The notes under the pieces: generated by a model
What the model saw: only the letters and a program-made list of their open reading frames with translations
Told to the model about the DNA's origin: nothing
The model's database searches: none
In this document: positions 1 to 8,258 of the stretch, one piece after another
How the letters are laid out: every line of letters starts with the position of its first letter
How positions within the stretch are numbered: the first letter of the stretch is position 1
Assembly: GCF_018449435.1 (NCBI RefSeq)
Contig: NZ_JAHCMU010000002.1
Coordinates: 62,001 to 126,000 of the forward strand
DNA: 64,000 bases
Source of the DNA: Flagellimonas sp. 389
GTDB taxonomy: Bacteria > Bacteroidota > Bacteroidia > Flavobacteriales > Flavobacteriaceae
Direction: 5' to 3'
Translations under genes and position numbers: made by a program

Positions 1-329
1 GATACTTGATGCGAAAAATCATTTAATGTGGTATAAAAAAGTGGAGTGCCATCCGTTCCAATATCTTGTAATGCTATGACTGTACCATCTTGTAACTTCT
101 CAGATTTCTTCCAACCTTTTGTTTTCAGTATTTGATCTATTCTGAATTGTTTGGATTGGTGCTCCACTTCCATTTTAGATACAAAAGAAGAAATGTTATG
201 GTGATCATAACTGGATTTGATGGATTCTATACTGGTTTTTGACTGTCCAGATACAGTTAAAAAACTTAATAATGAAATGATTACGTATAAGTAGTTTCCA
301 GTTGCACAAGTAAGTTTCTTGTAGTACAT
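1..329 (-). CDS. Secreted protein, probable subtilisin-like (S8) peptidase, N-terminal part only
   Basis: About 109 codons of an open frame run off the left window edge without a stop. The ATG at 329 begins a signal peptide: lysines at residues 4-5, a hydrophobic stretch (YVIISLLSFLTV) near residues 15-26 and a small-residue cleavage site (VSGQS). What follows (KTKGWKKSEKLQDGT, then DIGTDGTPLFYTT) resembles the N-terminal pro-region of flavobacterial secreted S8 serine peptidases, which carry a similar 'W...DG...LQ.I...G.P.YYTT' segment. The catalytic domain lies outside the window, so the peptidase assignment rests on the pro-region alone. A TAnnTTTG box (360-367) fits a start just upstream. 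Confidence 0.6.
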   Translation of the reverse strand, partial: MYYKKLTCATGNYLYVIISLLSFLTVSGQSKTSIESIKSSYDHHNISSFVSKMEVEHQSKQFRIDQILKTKGWKKSEKLQDGTVIALQDIGTDGTPLFYTTLNDFSHQV

Positions 330-359
330 GCTTAAACAGATTAGGTAAGATTTGGACTA

Positions 360-367
360 CAAATCTA
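360..367 (-). promoter_or_regulatory. Putative -7 promoter box (TAGATTTG)
   Basis: The minus strand reads TAGATTTG, a perfect match to the Bacteroidota TAnnTTTG -7 element. It would start transcription near 355, giving a leader of about 25 nt before the ATG at 329. No clear TTTG -33 element was confirmed. Confidence 0.4.
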
Positions 368-487
368 TTTATCAATTCATGATAAATCGATAAAAACACC
401 TGTTATTTCGATGAAATACTACGAATTTAGAAGTGACCTGTTGTGTAAGTGCATTTTTATGTTGCGAAAAAAATTCTTTCTATTGGA

Positions 488-1444
488 TTAGTTATTTTCT
501 TTCAACAGAATATAAACAGGAAAGTGATCACTGTAACCTCCAAGATACTTTTTCCCCGCAAATGTTCGGAATGGATTTCCCTTATATTTTTCTTTTCGCT
601 CCTTGAGAAAATCTGGAGCAAATACACTGGCCTTTTTAAAGGTATGGGTTCCCTTTTCATAGTTTAAAAAACTGTGTGAAATCAAAATTTGATCAAAAAG
701 ACTCCATTTTCCCTTATAATTTGCACTTCCTGTAGAAGGTGAGAGCAGCTTTTGCATTGGGTTTATAAACATGCCCGTCTCCATAAGTGTTTTAATACTT
801 TTGGAATTGGGGTTGTCGTTAAAATCGCCCATTATGATATAATTGGAAACCGTTGTATTAAGACTTTCTATTTTTTGTAGAATCGTGTGGGCGGCTTTTA
901 TTCTTTTATAACTTGTTGCAGTGGCACCATCCCTGCGCGATGGCCAATGATTTACAAAAATATACACCTCTTCTTGGTGCAACATACCGCGTACATATAG
1001 AATGTCGCGGGTAAAATCACGCTCCCCGTTTGAGTTATCCACAATTAAGGGAATCGTATCGGATTCCAAAACAGTAAAGTGTTCTTTATTATAAAGTAAA
1101 GCGGTATCTATGCCCCTTTCATCCGGTGAGTCAAAATGTACAAATGCATAGTCCTTGTCCTTTAGTGCTTTTTCTTGCAGAAGTGTATTGATGACGTTTT
1201 CATTTTCTACTTCGGCCAATCCTATTAAAACTGGCGATGTCCCACTATCTTCCTCTCCTATCTTCGCTATGGTCTTCGCAAGCTTTTTTGCTTTTCTAAA
1301 AAATTTATCTTCATTCCACGTTCGCATTCCATTTGGTGTAAAATCATCATCAAGCGTATGGGGGTCATCTACTAGGTCAAAAAAGTTTTCAAGATTGTAA
1401 AATGCTATGGTTGAATTGTTATTCCTATTTTCCTGTGTACTCAT
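488..1444 (-). CDS. Endonuclease/exonuclease/phosphatase (EEP) family protein
   Basis: A 318-residue EEP-fold hydrolase acting on phosphodiester or phosphomonoester bonds. The family's ordered active-site blocks are visible: NLENFF (about residue 18), a metal-binding Glu in GLAEVEN (about 75), the catalytic His in VNHWPSRR (about 165), the Asp/Asn pair in MGDFNDNP (about 206), and the terminal SDHFP His/Asp pair (about 306). There is no signal peptide, so it is probably cytoplasmic. The substrate cannot be told: the family includes nucleases, sphingomyelinases and inositol-phosphate phosphatases. It stands alone, co-directional with the genes on both sides but separated from them by 158 and 64 bp. 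Confidence 0.9.
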   Translation of the reverse strand: MSTQENRNNNSTIAFYNLENFFDLVDDPHTLDDDFTPNGMRTWNEDKFFRKAKKLAKTIAKIGEEDSGTSPVLIGLAEVENENVINTLLQEKALKDKDYAFVHFDSPDERGIDTALLYNKEHFTVLESDTIPLIVDNSNGERDFTRDILYVRGMLHQEEVYIFVNHWPSRRDGATATSYKRIKAAHTILQKIESLNTTVSNYIIMGDFNDNPNSKSIKTLMETGMFINPMQKLLSPSTGSANYKGKWSLFDQILISHSFLNYEKGTHTFKKASVFAPDFLKERKEKYKGNPFRTFAGKKYLGGYSDHFPVYILLKENN

Positions 1445-1508
1445 TTTAATGCAATATATATTTCCTATGCTCTTATGTCTTCAAGATAAAGACTAAGGTT
1501 CCATCAGT

Positions 1509-2273
1509 TTAAACTATTAAAGCTTTTCGCTTATTACGGTATTTTTTATGGATTGAAAGCGCTATAGGTATCAACAAGTAAATAAACCCGGAAATAGGTG
1601 CACTCTTGCCCCCGAACAACAGAACGACCAGCATAGAAAGCAATGGTATACCAATCAGTATAGCATAGGACTGTATAAAAGTCTTCGTAATAAAGATTTC
1701 GTTCCCGTTAAGCTGTAGTTCAACCTTCTTTTTAAGGGCATTAATATGCTTTATCATAAAAATGAAATAGATAAAAAACAGCCCTAGCCCAAAACGAATC
1801 ATAAGATCGCCCCATTGTACGGTTGTCAGATCAGATTTAGATAAATCGTCAATGACCAGGTTCAAAGCATCGGAATCATCCCCAAAGGCAAGTTTTATTC
1901 GAACATATATAACTGTTCCCAAATAGGAAAAAAGATACTTTAACGGATAAACGTAAAAAAGCAGCACAAACAAAAAAAGAAAGTTCAGTACTTTGGTCTT
2001 TCTATCCTGAAGACCGTAGTGCAAAAAGAATTCACTTTGCTTGTTCCAAATGCTCAACAATAACATGGTGCAAAAAATAAACCCTATAAAACTATACATG
2101 GAGGCCTGTAGTTCCAAATAGTTCGTTGGCACTTCAGATGAAATCACTAGTAGGGTAATGGCAAAACCGAATATGGCATCGGTAAGGTTCTCCAATCGCG
2201 AACTTTCCAAACCTCTATATCTAAAACCCTCTTTGGATGTTTCCCTGTCTTTTCTAAGTAGTTCCTTTAGCAT
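1509..2273 (-). CDS. TMEM175 / DUF1211 family membrane protein (probable K+-selective channel)
   Basis: 254 residues. The first predicted helix carries the family signature R-x-E-x(3)-D-A-I-F-x-F-A-I-T-L-L (residues about 26-41), which in bacterial TMEM175 channels lines the pore and replaces the usual TVGYG filter. About six hydrophobic segments follow, and the C-terminus is basic (KKYRNKRK). Bacterial TMEM175 proteins assemble as tetrameric, weakly K+-selective leak channels in the inner membrane; ion selectivity here is inferred from the family. The gene is divergent from hflX, with about 90 bp between the start codons. Confidence 0.82.
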   Translation of the reverse strand: MLKELLRKDRETSKEGFRYRGLESSRLENLTDAIFGFAITLLVISSEVPTNYLELQASMYSFIGFIFCTMLLLSIWNKQSEFFLHYGLQDRKTKVLNFLFLFVLLFYVYPLKYLFSYLGTVIYVRIKLAFGDDSDALNLVIDDLSKSDLTTVQWGDLMIRFGLGLFFIYFIFMIKHINALKKKVELQLNGNEIFITKTFIQSYAILIGIPLLSMLVVLLFGGKSAPISGFIYLLIPIALSIHKKYRNKRKALIV

Positions 2274-2338
2274 ACGAAAACAGATTTACAGTTAACATAA
2301 CAAAAGGAAAAATACAAAAAAGGCTTTCAAACATTGTT

Positions 2339-2346
2339 TAGATTTG
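2339..2346 (+). promoter_or_regulatory. Putative -7 promoter box for hflX (TAGATTTG)
   Basis: A perfect TAnnTTTG match ends 17 bp before the hflX ATG at 2364, giving a predicted leader of roughly 10-13 nt. The -33 TTTG is not well conserved. Confidence 0.5.
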
Positions 2347-2363
2347 CATATTAATTGTTTCTG

Positions 2364-3578
2364 ATGCTAGAAAAAAAGAGTATAGATTATGAGAAGGCGG
2401 TGCTTATTGGAGTGATCAATAAGGACCAAGATGAGAGCAAGGTCAAAGAATACCTGGATGAACTGGAGTTCTTGACCTATACCGCTGGCGGCGAGGTAAC
2501 CAAAAGATTTACGCAGCGCATAGATGTCCCCAACCCAAAAACCTACATAGGCAGCGGTAAAATGGAAGAGGTAGAGCGCTACGTAAAACAAAACGAGATA
2601 GGTTCGGTCATTTTTGATGACGAGCTCTCCCCCGCACAACAGAACAATATCGAAAAACTATTGCGCTGCAAAATATTGGACAGGACAAGTCTTATCCTAG
2701 ATATTTTTGCCCAGCGTGCGCAGACCAGCTATGCACGCACACAAGTAGAATTGGCACAGTACGAATATCTTTTGCCAAGATTAACAGGGCTTTGGACACA
2801 CTTGGAACGCCAGCGTGGGGGTATTGGAATGCGCGGCCCCGGTGAAACCGAAATTGAAACGGATAGACGAATCGTTCGTGACCGAATCTCCCTCTTAAAA
2901 AAGAAGCTTGCCAAAATAGACCGACAAATGGAAACCCAAAGAGGCAACCGAGGTGCGCTAGTAAGAGTAGCTTTGGTAGGGTATACCAATGTGGGCAAAT
3001 CCACTTTAATGAACGTGATAAGTAAAAGTGAGGTCTTTGCAGAGAATAAGTTGTTTGCCACACTAGATACTACCGTAAGGAAGGTCGTAATTGGCAACCT
3101 CCCCTTTTTATTGAGCGATACTGTAGGTTTTATCAGAAAGTTGCCTACGCAATTGGTGGAAAGTTTCAAAAGTACCTTGGACGAGGTACGGGAAGCGGAT
3201 TTATTGTTACATGTAGTCGATATATCCCACCCTAATTTTGAAGAGCATATCGCATCCGTAAATCAAATTCTGGATGAAATCAAGAGTGCCGATAAAAAGA
3301 CTATAATGGTCTTTAACAAAATAGACCTGTACAAGCCCGAAACCATTGACGAAGACGATTTGGTCACCGAACGAACCGAAGCTCATTTTACCATTGAAGA
3401 TTGGAAAAAAACGTGGTACAACAAAATAGGTGATCGCGCGCTGTTCATTTCCGCACTCAACAAGGAAAACCTTGATGAGTTTAGAAAACGGGTGTACAAT
3501 GAGGTTCGCGATATTCATGTAACCCGATTTCCGTATAACAACTTTCTGTATCCGGAACATCTAGATGAATATCATTGA
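2364..3578 (+). CDS. hflX: GTPase HflX (ribosome-splitting/rescue GTPase)
   Basis: 404 residues from ATG 2364; an in-frame TTG nine bases upstream is possible but less likely. HflX binds stalled 70S or 50S particles and uses GTP to separate subunits, especially under heat stress. The N-terminal HflX domain contains the glycine-rich segment with NPKTYIGSGK (about 57-66) and a coiled linker with RGGIGMRGPGETEIETDRR. The G domain has G1 GYTNVGKST (about 205), G3 DTVGF (about 251), G4 NKID (about 317) and G5 SA(L). The length is typical. The gene is single, with a TAnnTTTG box just upstream, and converges on a terminator hairpin about 300 bp downstream. Confidence 0.96.
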   Translation: MLEKKSIDYEKAVLIGVINKDQDESKVKEYLDELEFLTYTAGGEVTKRFTQRIDVPNPKTYIGSGKMEEVERYVKQNEIGSVIFDDELSPAQQNNIEKLLRCKILDRTSLILDIFAQRAQTSYARTQVELAQYEYLLPRLTGLWTHLERQRGGIGMRGPGETEIETDRRIVRDRISLLKKKLAKIDRQMETQRGNRGALVRVALVGYTNVGKSTLMNVISKSEVFAENKLFATLDTTVRKVVIGNLPFLLSDTVGFIRKLPTQLVESFKSTLDEVREADLLLHVVDISHPNFEEHIASVNQILDEIKSADKKTIMVFNKIDLYKPETIDEDDLVTERTEAHFTIEDWKKTWYNKIGDRALFISALNKENLDEFRKRVYNEVRDIHVTRFPYNNFLYPEHLDEYH

Positions 3579-3871
3579 ATGAAAGGTAATTCTTGTTAAA
3601 TTTTATACATTTAAAATCCTCCTTTATCAACCCTTTATAACAATTGCCTATTGTTGCCTTAGAGCAGCTGCATCTTTTGATCGATAAAACGCAATCATTA
3701 ACCTGTTCTACCACAACTTTTTGCAGGTTCACAACAAAAGTTTAAGGACAAACCACAGAAATCATAGTTTTATAATGTGTTTAAGTGATAGTGTTACAAA
3801 CCTAATCTTTCATAAACTTAACCTACTTAAAGCTTGGTTTTTAAAACACCCCAAATTACACATAACCCCAT
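3579..3871. other. Non-coding stretch between convergent genes
   Basis: Together with the terminator at 3872-3904 this forms a gap of about 350 bp between hflX and the DUF3078 gene. It is AT-rich. A minus-strand open frame (3481-3732) overlaps the end of hflX and has no family features. I see no promoter, repeat or RNA gene here. Confidence 0.5.
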
Positions 3872-3904
3872 AAAAAAAGCCGCTCAGATTGAGTGGCTTT
3901 TTTA
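3872..3904. terminator. Bidirectional intrinsic terminator
   Basis: Stem GCCGCTCA / TGAGTGGC (one G-U pair) with a 3-nt loop, preceded by seven A and followed by six T. It can therefore stop transcription from either side, and serves the convergent hflX and DUF3078 genes. Confidence 0.85.
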
Positions 3905-3928
3905 TTATAAATAACTTTCCTTTTTTAA

Positions 3929-4861
3929 TTAAAACGAATAACTCAAACCTAGTGTCCAGTACGTTTGTAACTCGTTATCTATATTGTCAAAAGTGGCCTC
4001 TGGATTAGGTGTGGGAGCCAAATTTCGAACAAAGTTGAGCGTTTCCTGCTTATTGTTCCGCAATCCAAAGTCGAAGCCTACCCCAATTACTTTCCAAAGT
4101 GTATACCCAAATGAGTTCGTCCAGGTCCAGTTGCTCAAATCCCCGTCTTCATAACTTTGAAACATGGACAGGTTGCTCTTAAAATTGATCGCACCAATTT
4201 TCTTGGTGTAATCCGCTACGATCTTGGCACCCGCCGAAGATTCAAAAATGGTGTCCTCACTACTAAAGACAAAGTTGTAGTTGAGCGGATGGATCACAAC
4301 CACCAAATCTTGAATGGGCGTCCATGTGGCACCGACCCCTACGTCCAAATACCCAGGATCGTTAAAGTTGCTCAACAATGTAGTACGATATTCGACCAAT
4401 CCAGATATGGCAAATTTCTCACTGAGCTTCCTTCCATAGAGCGAAGAAATATTGAACACATCCGTAGCTTCACGAAAACTGTCATCATCAGTAGGGTCAT
4501 CCTTGTCATCCAATTTCACCCAGGCCAAGTTAACGTTGGCCGCATTGCGCCAAAAGAATTTTTCTTCCTGTAGATTGGCGTAGGCATTGACCGTAAAACC
4601 AATATTCCCGGATGAGTTGTTGGGAATTCCTTGCGCAAACCAATTGTTGAATTCAGAGATACTTCCCCCAATGGTTCCAAAAGCCCCTATTTTCCAACCG
4701 GGCAAGGCATCTAGCTTGGCTTGTAGGGCATTCACCCGAGCCTGAATAGCAGCAATTGAATCTTTTTTAGGAGCCATTTCAGACTTTAGCTCTTCTGCTG
4801 TTTGTGCGCTACCGGTCAGCATCATAAAAAAGGCTGTCGTAGCAAAAAGTAGTTGTTTCAT
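3929..4861 (-). CDS. DUF3078 family outer-membrane beta-barrel protein
   Basis: 310 residues from the ATG at 4861, chosen because it begins a clear signal peptide (MKQLLFATTAFFMMLTGSAQ) directly followed by a short alpha-helical heptad segment (KKDSIAAIQARVNALQAKL) and then beta structure. The segment GWKIGAFGTIGGSISEFNNW resembles the DUF3078 opening 'GW..GG...N.SQ..F.NW'. The barrel-like remainder alternates polar and aromatic residues and ends in F (LGLSYSF), the usual outer-membrane insertion signal. The function of the family is unknown. It is divergent from the BspA-type lipoprotein gene across a repeat-rich spacer. Confidence 0.8.
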   Translation of the reverse strand: MKQLLFATTAFFMMLTGSAQTAEELKSEMAPKKDSIAAIQARVNALQAKLDALPGWKIGAFGTIGGSISEFNNWFAQGIPNNSSGNIGFTVNAYANLQEEKFFWRNAANVNLAWVKLDDKDDPTDDDSFREATDVFNISSLYGRKLSEKFAISGLVEYRTTLLSNFNDPGYLDVGVGATWTPIQDLVVVIHPLNYNFVFSSEDTIFESSAGAKIVADYTKKIGAINFKSNLSMFQSYEDGDLSNWTWTNSFGYTLWKVIGVGFDFGLRNNKQETLNFVRNLAPTPNPEATFDNIDNELQTYWTLGLSYSF

Positions 4862-4928
4862 AGTATGGAGTTTAATGTTTAGAACCCAAAAATAAGAAAT
4901 GTCACTTTTAAAGGGAAAGTTTTGCTCC

Positions 4929-5173
4929 ACTGACTACTGACTCCTAACTTCTGATGTCTGATGTTCGATTTCTGATGTCCGATTTCCAAAAAATAACCTT
5001 TCACCCTTTACCCAAAACCCTACACACAACAACTTTTACCCAAAACCCTTCACCTCAATAGCGCTCCTCCTGAACTTTGAAGCTCCGAAACTTTTACCCT
5101 TCACCCAAAACCTTCCACCCAAAATCCAAAAACCCCCAACCGTCAACCCAAACCCTGCATCCGTCAATTGACA
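4929..5173. repeat. Degenerate heptamer-register intergenic array
   Basis: The 370-bp divergent spacer (4862-5231) is written largely in 7-bp words. 4929-4984 reads ACTGACT, ACTGACT, CCTAACT, TCTGATG, TCTGATG, TTCGATT, TCTGATG, TCCGATT. 4997-5052 reads CCTTTCA, CCCTTTA, CCCAAAA, CCCTACA, CACAACA, ACTTTTA, CCCAAAA, CCCTTCA. 5090-5173 continues with ACTTTTA, CCCTTCA, CCCAAAA, CCTTCCA, CCCAAAA, TCCAAAA and others. The register shifts by 2 bp between 5052 and 5090. No coding capacity is credible, and the ORFs crossing it are by-products of the low complexity. Confidence 0.75.
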
Positions 5174-5231
5174 TGGGCAACTTGTCCATAATACACCTTT
5201 CTTGCGCCCATTAACGCAAAACAATAAACCC

Positions 5232-6686
5232 ATGAAAAAAATACGTTTTTTGATCCTGATGACACTATCCGCTGGAATGTTCGCTGTCTCCTGTTCCAGT
5301 GATGACAATGGAACTACGACCACACCTGACGACAAGACCAATTCCGCTCCCGTGATCACCAACCAGACCACAACGGCAGAAGTGGACGAGGATGCCAACA
5401 CTACCCTTACTATCTTTACCGTGATCGCAACCGATGCAGATGCGGAAGATACCCTTACCTTTGAAATCACGGGCGGAAACGGCCAAGGGCTATTCAACAT
5501 AAATGAGAACGGCCTAATCACCTTGGCAGATGGCAAATACCTTGACTTTGAGACCGCCACTGGGCATAGCATCACCGTGACCGTCTCCGATGGCAATGGC
5601 GGTACGGACCAGATCAGCATACAGATAACCGTGCAGAACGTTATCGAACTGCATGAGGATTCAGAATCTTTTATCTTTACTTTAGAGACCACTGTCGCCG
5701 ATGAGGTCTTCAGCATAACAACATTTGGAGAGGATGTCGATTTCCAAATTGATTGGGGTAACGGACAGGGACAGAAACATATAACCGACAAGGGAGAAGT
5801 TATCCATCAATACCAAGATCCGGGTACTTACACCGTGGCCCTAAAGGGACAAATGGACCTATTGATCTTTGGAGGACAGAAAGCTGCTTTGCAGACTGTG
5901 GAACAATGGGGCACCACGGCCTGGAAGTATATGAGGAATATGTTTAGCTTGGATAACTTTGATATTATTGTAGCTATAAATGCAGAGGATAAACCCAATC
6001 TTGCCCAATGTACATCTCTGGAAGGTGCTTTTGTCAATGCAGATTTCAAACAGGATATCAACGATTGGGATGTAAGCAAGGTAACCAACATGTATGGCAC
6101 CTTTGCTTACAATACCACGTTCAATCAGGATATCAGCGGTTGGGATGTAGGACAGGTCACCAATATGGAGAGTATGTTTAACAGGGCGGAAAGTTTCAAT
6201 CAGGATATCAGCGGTTGGGATATAGGCAGTGTCGAACATATGGAGAATATGTTTAATAGGGCAGAAAGTTTCAATCAGTCCATTGGCAACTGGGACGTTG
6301 GCAATGTTCAAAGTATGGAAGGAATGTTCTTCAGTGCGTCGGCATTCAACCAAGACATTAGCGGTTGGGATATAAGCAAGGTTGAAAATATAGGTTTCAT
6401 GTTCTCATATGCCACGGCATTCGACCAAGACCTAGGGGCTTGGAACATAGGTAATGTTACATATATGGTAAACATGTTAGTCGGTTCCGGGATGTCCGCC
6501 CCTAACTTTTCCAACACGCTCATAGGATGGGCCGATCAAGATGTTAAGCCCGATATTATCTTGGAAGCACAAGGAGTAAATCTATGTGAAGGTGAGGCGG
6601 TAGAGGACGCTTATAATTACCTTACAAATGAAAATTTCAACAACAACTGGACCATTAATTATGATGGGAACATTCCTTGTAATTGA
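5232..6686 (+). CDS. Surface lipoprotein with cadherin-like domain and BspA/DUF285 repeats
   Basis: 484 residues from ATG 5232, which starts a lipoprotein signal (AGMFAVSC, then SSDD; the SSDD after the Cys fits surface export in Bacteroidota). Domains in order: a cadherin-type domain (about 40-140) with Ca-site-like DEDAN, ATDADAEDTL and DFETATGHSITVTVSDGNGG; a linker with a PKD-like IDWGNGQG; then about six 24-25-residue BspA/DUF285 repeats (about 270-430) of the type FNQDISGWDVxxVTNMxxMF. Such repeats occur on surface proteins for adhesion or ligand binding. There is no type IX C-terminal sorting domain, so anchoring is by lipid. The repeats are nearly identical at DNA level. Confidence 0.85.
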   Translation: MKKIRFLILMTLSAGMFAVSCSSDDNGTTTTPDDKTNSAPVITNQTTTAEVDEDANTTLTIFTVIATDADAEDTLTFEITGGNGQGLFNINENGLITLADGKYLDFETATGHSITVTVSDGNGGTDQISIQITVQNVIELHEDSESFIFTLETTVADEVFSITTFGEDVDFQIDWGNGQGQKHITDKGEVIHQYQDPGTYTVALKGQMDLLIFGGQKAALQTVEQWGTTAWKYMRNMFSLDNFDIIVAINAEDKPNLAQCTSLEGAFVNADFKQDINDWDVSKVTNMYGTFAYNTTFNQDISGWDVGQVTNMESMFNRAESFNQDISGWDIGSVEHMENMFNRAESFNQSIGNWDVGNVQSMEGMFFSASAFNQDISGWDISKVENIGFMFSYATAFDQDLGAWNIGNVTYMVNMLVGSGMSAPNFSNTLIGWADQDVKPDIILEAQGVNLCEGEAVEDAYNYLTNENFNNNWTINYDGNIPCN

Positions 6687-6773
6687 TAATTGATTAAACT
6701 TAACTTTTAATACAATAAGCCACTGGGGAACTTTACGTTTTTTGGTGGTTTTTTGGTTTGGAGTCAGTGATCA

Positions 6774-6810
6774 GAGGTCCGATGTCCGATGTCCGATGTC
6801 CGATGTCCGA
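6774..6810. repeat. Heptamer tandem repeat (GATGTCC)
   Basis: GAGGTCC followed by four perfect GATGTCC copies (6781-6808) in the spacer between two convergent genes. A weak hairpin (CCAC...GGTGG followed by six T) precedes it at about 6720-6755. Confidence 0.85.
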
Positions 6811-6858
6811 AAAATAAAATTCGAAGTGAAGGACCTTGACCAAAAAGGACAAGAGCGG

Positions 6859-7365
6859 TTATTTTTTTTTCTTGTACAACGGCACCGAAGAACAGGCCTC
6901 CCCGTACATGACACTCTTCGCCACTTGCTGTATTTTGGTGATGGCCATTAGATAAGCGTTTTGGGGAACAGGTTTGTTGGAACACCCTTTAATGATAACG
7001 GGCTTATCTGCAAAAGAACTCACATCCAGTTTTTCCAATTTTTCCTGGTAAAGCGATGTCTCTAAAGTTTCCAGATCACCGACCATTACTTTTTTGGCGA
7101 AGGGGTTTAATTTTGCGGTCACCAACATAAAGGCCCAACCGGGCACTATGGCATCCGAAGAACAGGTCAACGCCACATAATTGTCCTGGTACACGGCCCA
7201 GTCGACTGCTTCCAAATAGCTTCTAAACTCTTTTTCCCTAAGAATAAAACCTTCGTACAGCCAATCCTTAATATCAAGAACGGTACGCTTCCCTTCAGGA
7301 TAGAGTTCTTCAAGGTCGAAGGTGATCAGTTTGCTCTGTGCTACTCTGTTTACTATTTCAGACAT
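6859..7365 (-). CDS. DUF2480 family protein
   Basis: 168 residues; the pattern (ITFDLEELYPEG near the start, then DWLYEGFILREKEFR, then KGCSNKPVPQNAYL near the C-terminus) is that of DUF2480, a soluble Bacteroidota family of unknown activity. The basic C-terminus reads PLYKKKK. It is the last gene of the leftward SUF locus, 58 bp after the DUF59 gene, and its association with SUF genes suggests a role in iron-sulfur cluster metabolism. That role is inference: there is no visible metal motif beyond the Cys in KGCSNKP and the one in GEACSS. Confidence 0.85.
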   Translation of the reverse strand: MSEIVNRVAQSKLITFDLEELYPEGKRTVLDIKDWLYEGFILREKEFRSYLEAVDWAVYQDNYVALTCSSDAIVPGWAFMLVTAKLNPFAKKVMVGDLETLETSLYQEKLEKLDVSSFADKPVIIKGCSNKPVPQNAYLMAITKIQQVAKSVMYGEACSSVPLYKKKK

Positions 7366-7368
7366 AAG

Positions 7369-7424
7369 ATTTGAGATTTGAGTATTGAGACTAAGTACTC
7401 AATACTAAGTTCTAACATCTATTT
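7369..7424. repeat. Degenerate heptamer array inside the SUF locus
   Basis: Eight consecutive 7-bp words fill the spacer between the DUF59 and DUF2480 genes: ATTTGAG, ATTTGAG, TATTGAG, ACTAAGT, ACTCAAT, ACTAAGT, TCTAACA, TCTATTT. The array ends at the DUF59 stop codon and begins 3 bp from the DUF2480 start. Confidence 0.6.
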
Positions 7425-7756
7425 TACAACATCCCCAACTCCAATTTAGCCTCTTCGCTCATCAGTTCTTGGGTCCATGGAGGATCAAAGGTGATCTCTA
7501 CCTCAACATCTTTCAAAGCATCCAATGACTTTACTTTTTCTTCTACTTCGACCGGTAATGTTTCGGCCACGGGGCAGTTTGGTGAGGTAAGCGTCATCAA
7601 TATTTTTGCATCGTACTCTTCGTTGATAAACACATCGTATATCAGCCCCAACTCATAAATATCAACGGGTATCTCAGGGTCATAGATGGTTTTTAGGACC
7701 CTAACTATCTTTTCGCCCAATTCGGCGGTATCTATTGTTGTAATTTCTTCACTCAT
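7424..7756 (-). CDS. DUF59 / MIP18-like SUF-associated Fe-S assembly protein (SufT-like)
   Basis: 110 residues covering a single DUF59 (MIP18) domain. Family landmarks are IYDPEIPVDIYELGLIYDV near the N-terminus and TSPNCPVAETLP with the conserved reactive Cys near residue 60. Proteins of this family (SufT, YitW, PaaD-like) help deliver or mature iron-sulfur clusters. It lies directly after sufE (7 bp gap) in the SUF locus, which supports the assignment. It was not called sufT outright because several DUF59 branches share this layout. Confidence 0.88.
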   Translation of the reverse strand: MSEEITTIDTAELGEKIVRVLKTIYDPEIPVDIYELGLIYDVFINEEYDAKILMTLTSPNCPVAETLPVEVEEKVKSLDALKDVEVEITFDPPWTQELMSEEAKLELGML

Positions 7757-7763
7757 TTTTGTC

Positions 7764-8186
7764 TTAATTCAATTGTGTTTGATACGCCACTGCGTATAGT
7801 TTCAACTGTTTTATCATACTTACCAATCCATTTGCCCTAGTAGGGGACAAATGCTCCTTAAGCCCTATTTCATCTATAAACTGTGTGCTGGCATCAATAA
7901 TTTCCTGAGGTTTTTGATTGCTAAAGGCACGTATTAAAATCGCAATTATCCCTTTGGTGATGATTGCATCGCTATCGGCGGTAAAGACCAATTTATCTTC
8001 TTCCAGTTCGGCATGCACCCATACTTTGCTCTGGCATCCTTTTATGATGTTATCATCGGTTTTATATTGTTCGTCTATCAACGGCAATGATTTCCCCAAT
8101 TCGATCATATATTCATAGCGTTGCATCCAATCATCGAACATGCTGAACTCGTCTATGATATCTTCTTGTATTTTTTCTATGGTCAT
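7764..8186 (-). CDS. sufE: SufE family sulfur acceptor protein
   Basis: 140 residues from ATG 8186 (MTIEKIQEDIIDEFSMFDDW). SufE accepts persulfide sulfur from the SufS active-site Cys and passes it to the SufBCD scaffold. The acceptor Cys sits in DNIIKGCQSKVWV at about residue 51, the position expected for SufE. The length is typical. It is downstream of sufS in the same direction (about 70 bp between the genes), as expected for a SufS-SufE pair. An upstream in-frame start would add 15 unconserved residues and is rejected. Confidence 0.93.
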   Translation of the reverse strand: MTIEKIQEDIIDEFSMFDDWMQRYEYMIELGKSLPLIDEQYKTDDNIIKGCQSKVWVHAELEEDKLVFTADSDAIITKGIIAILIRAFSNQKPQEIIDASTQFIDEIGLKEHLSPTRANGLVSMIKQLKLYAVAYQTQLN

Positions 8187-8258
8187 GTATCGGTTTTGTT
8201 CAAAAGTACAATTAGGAGTGTTGCTAATCAAGCCTTTAAGATAAAGATAACTATTGGA

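Noticed and set aside
3481..3732. 83-codon minus-strand ORF at the hflX 3' end
   Set aside because: One third lies inside hflX on the opposite strand, there is no promoter, and the rest is AT-rich intergenic sequence.
5036..5791. 251-codon minus-strand ORF opposite the lipoprotein gene
   Set aside because: It lies antisense to a lipoprotein gene with clear domains and extends into the heptamer array; serine/valine-rich shadow composition, no family features.
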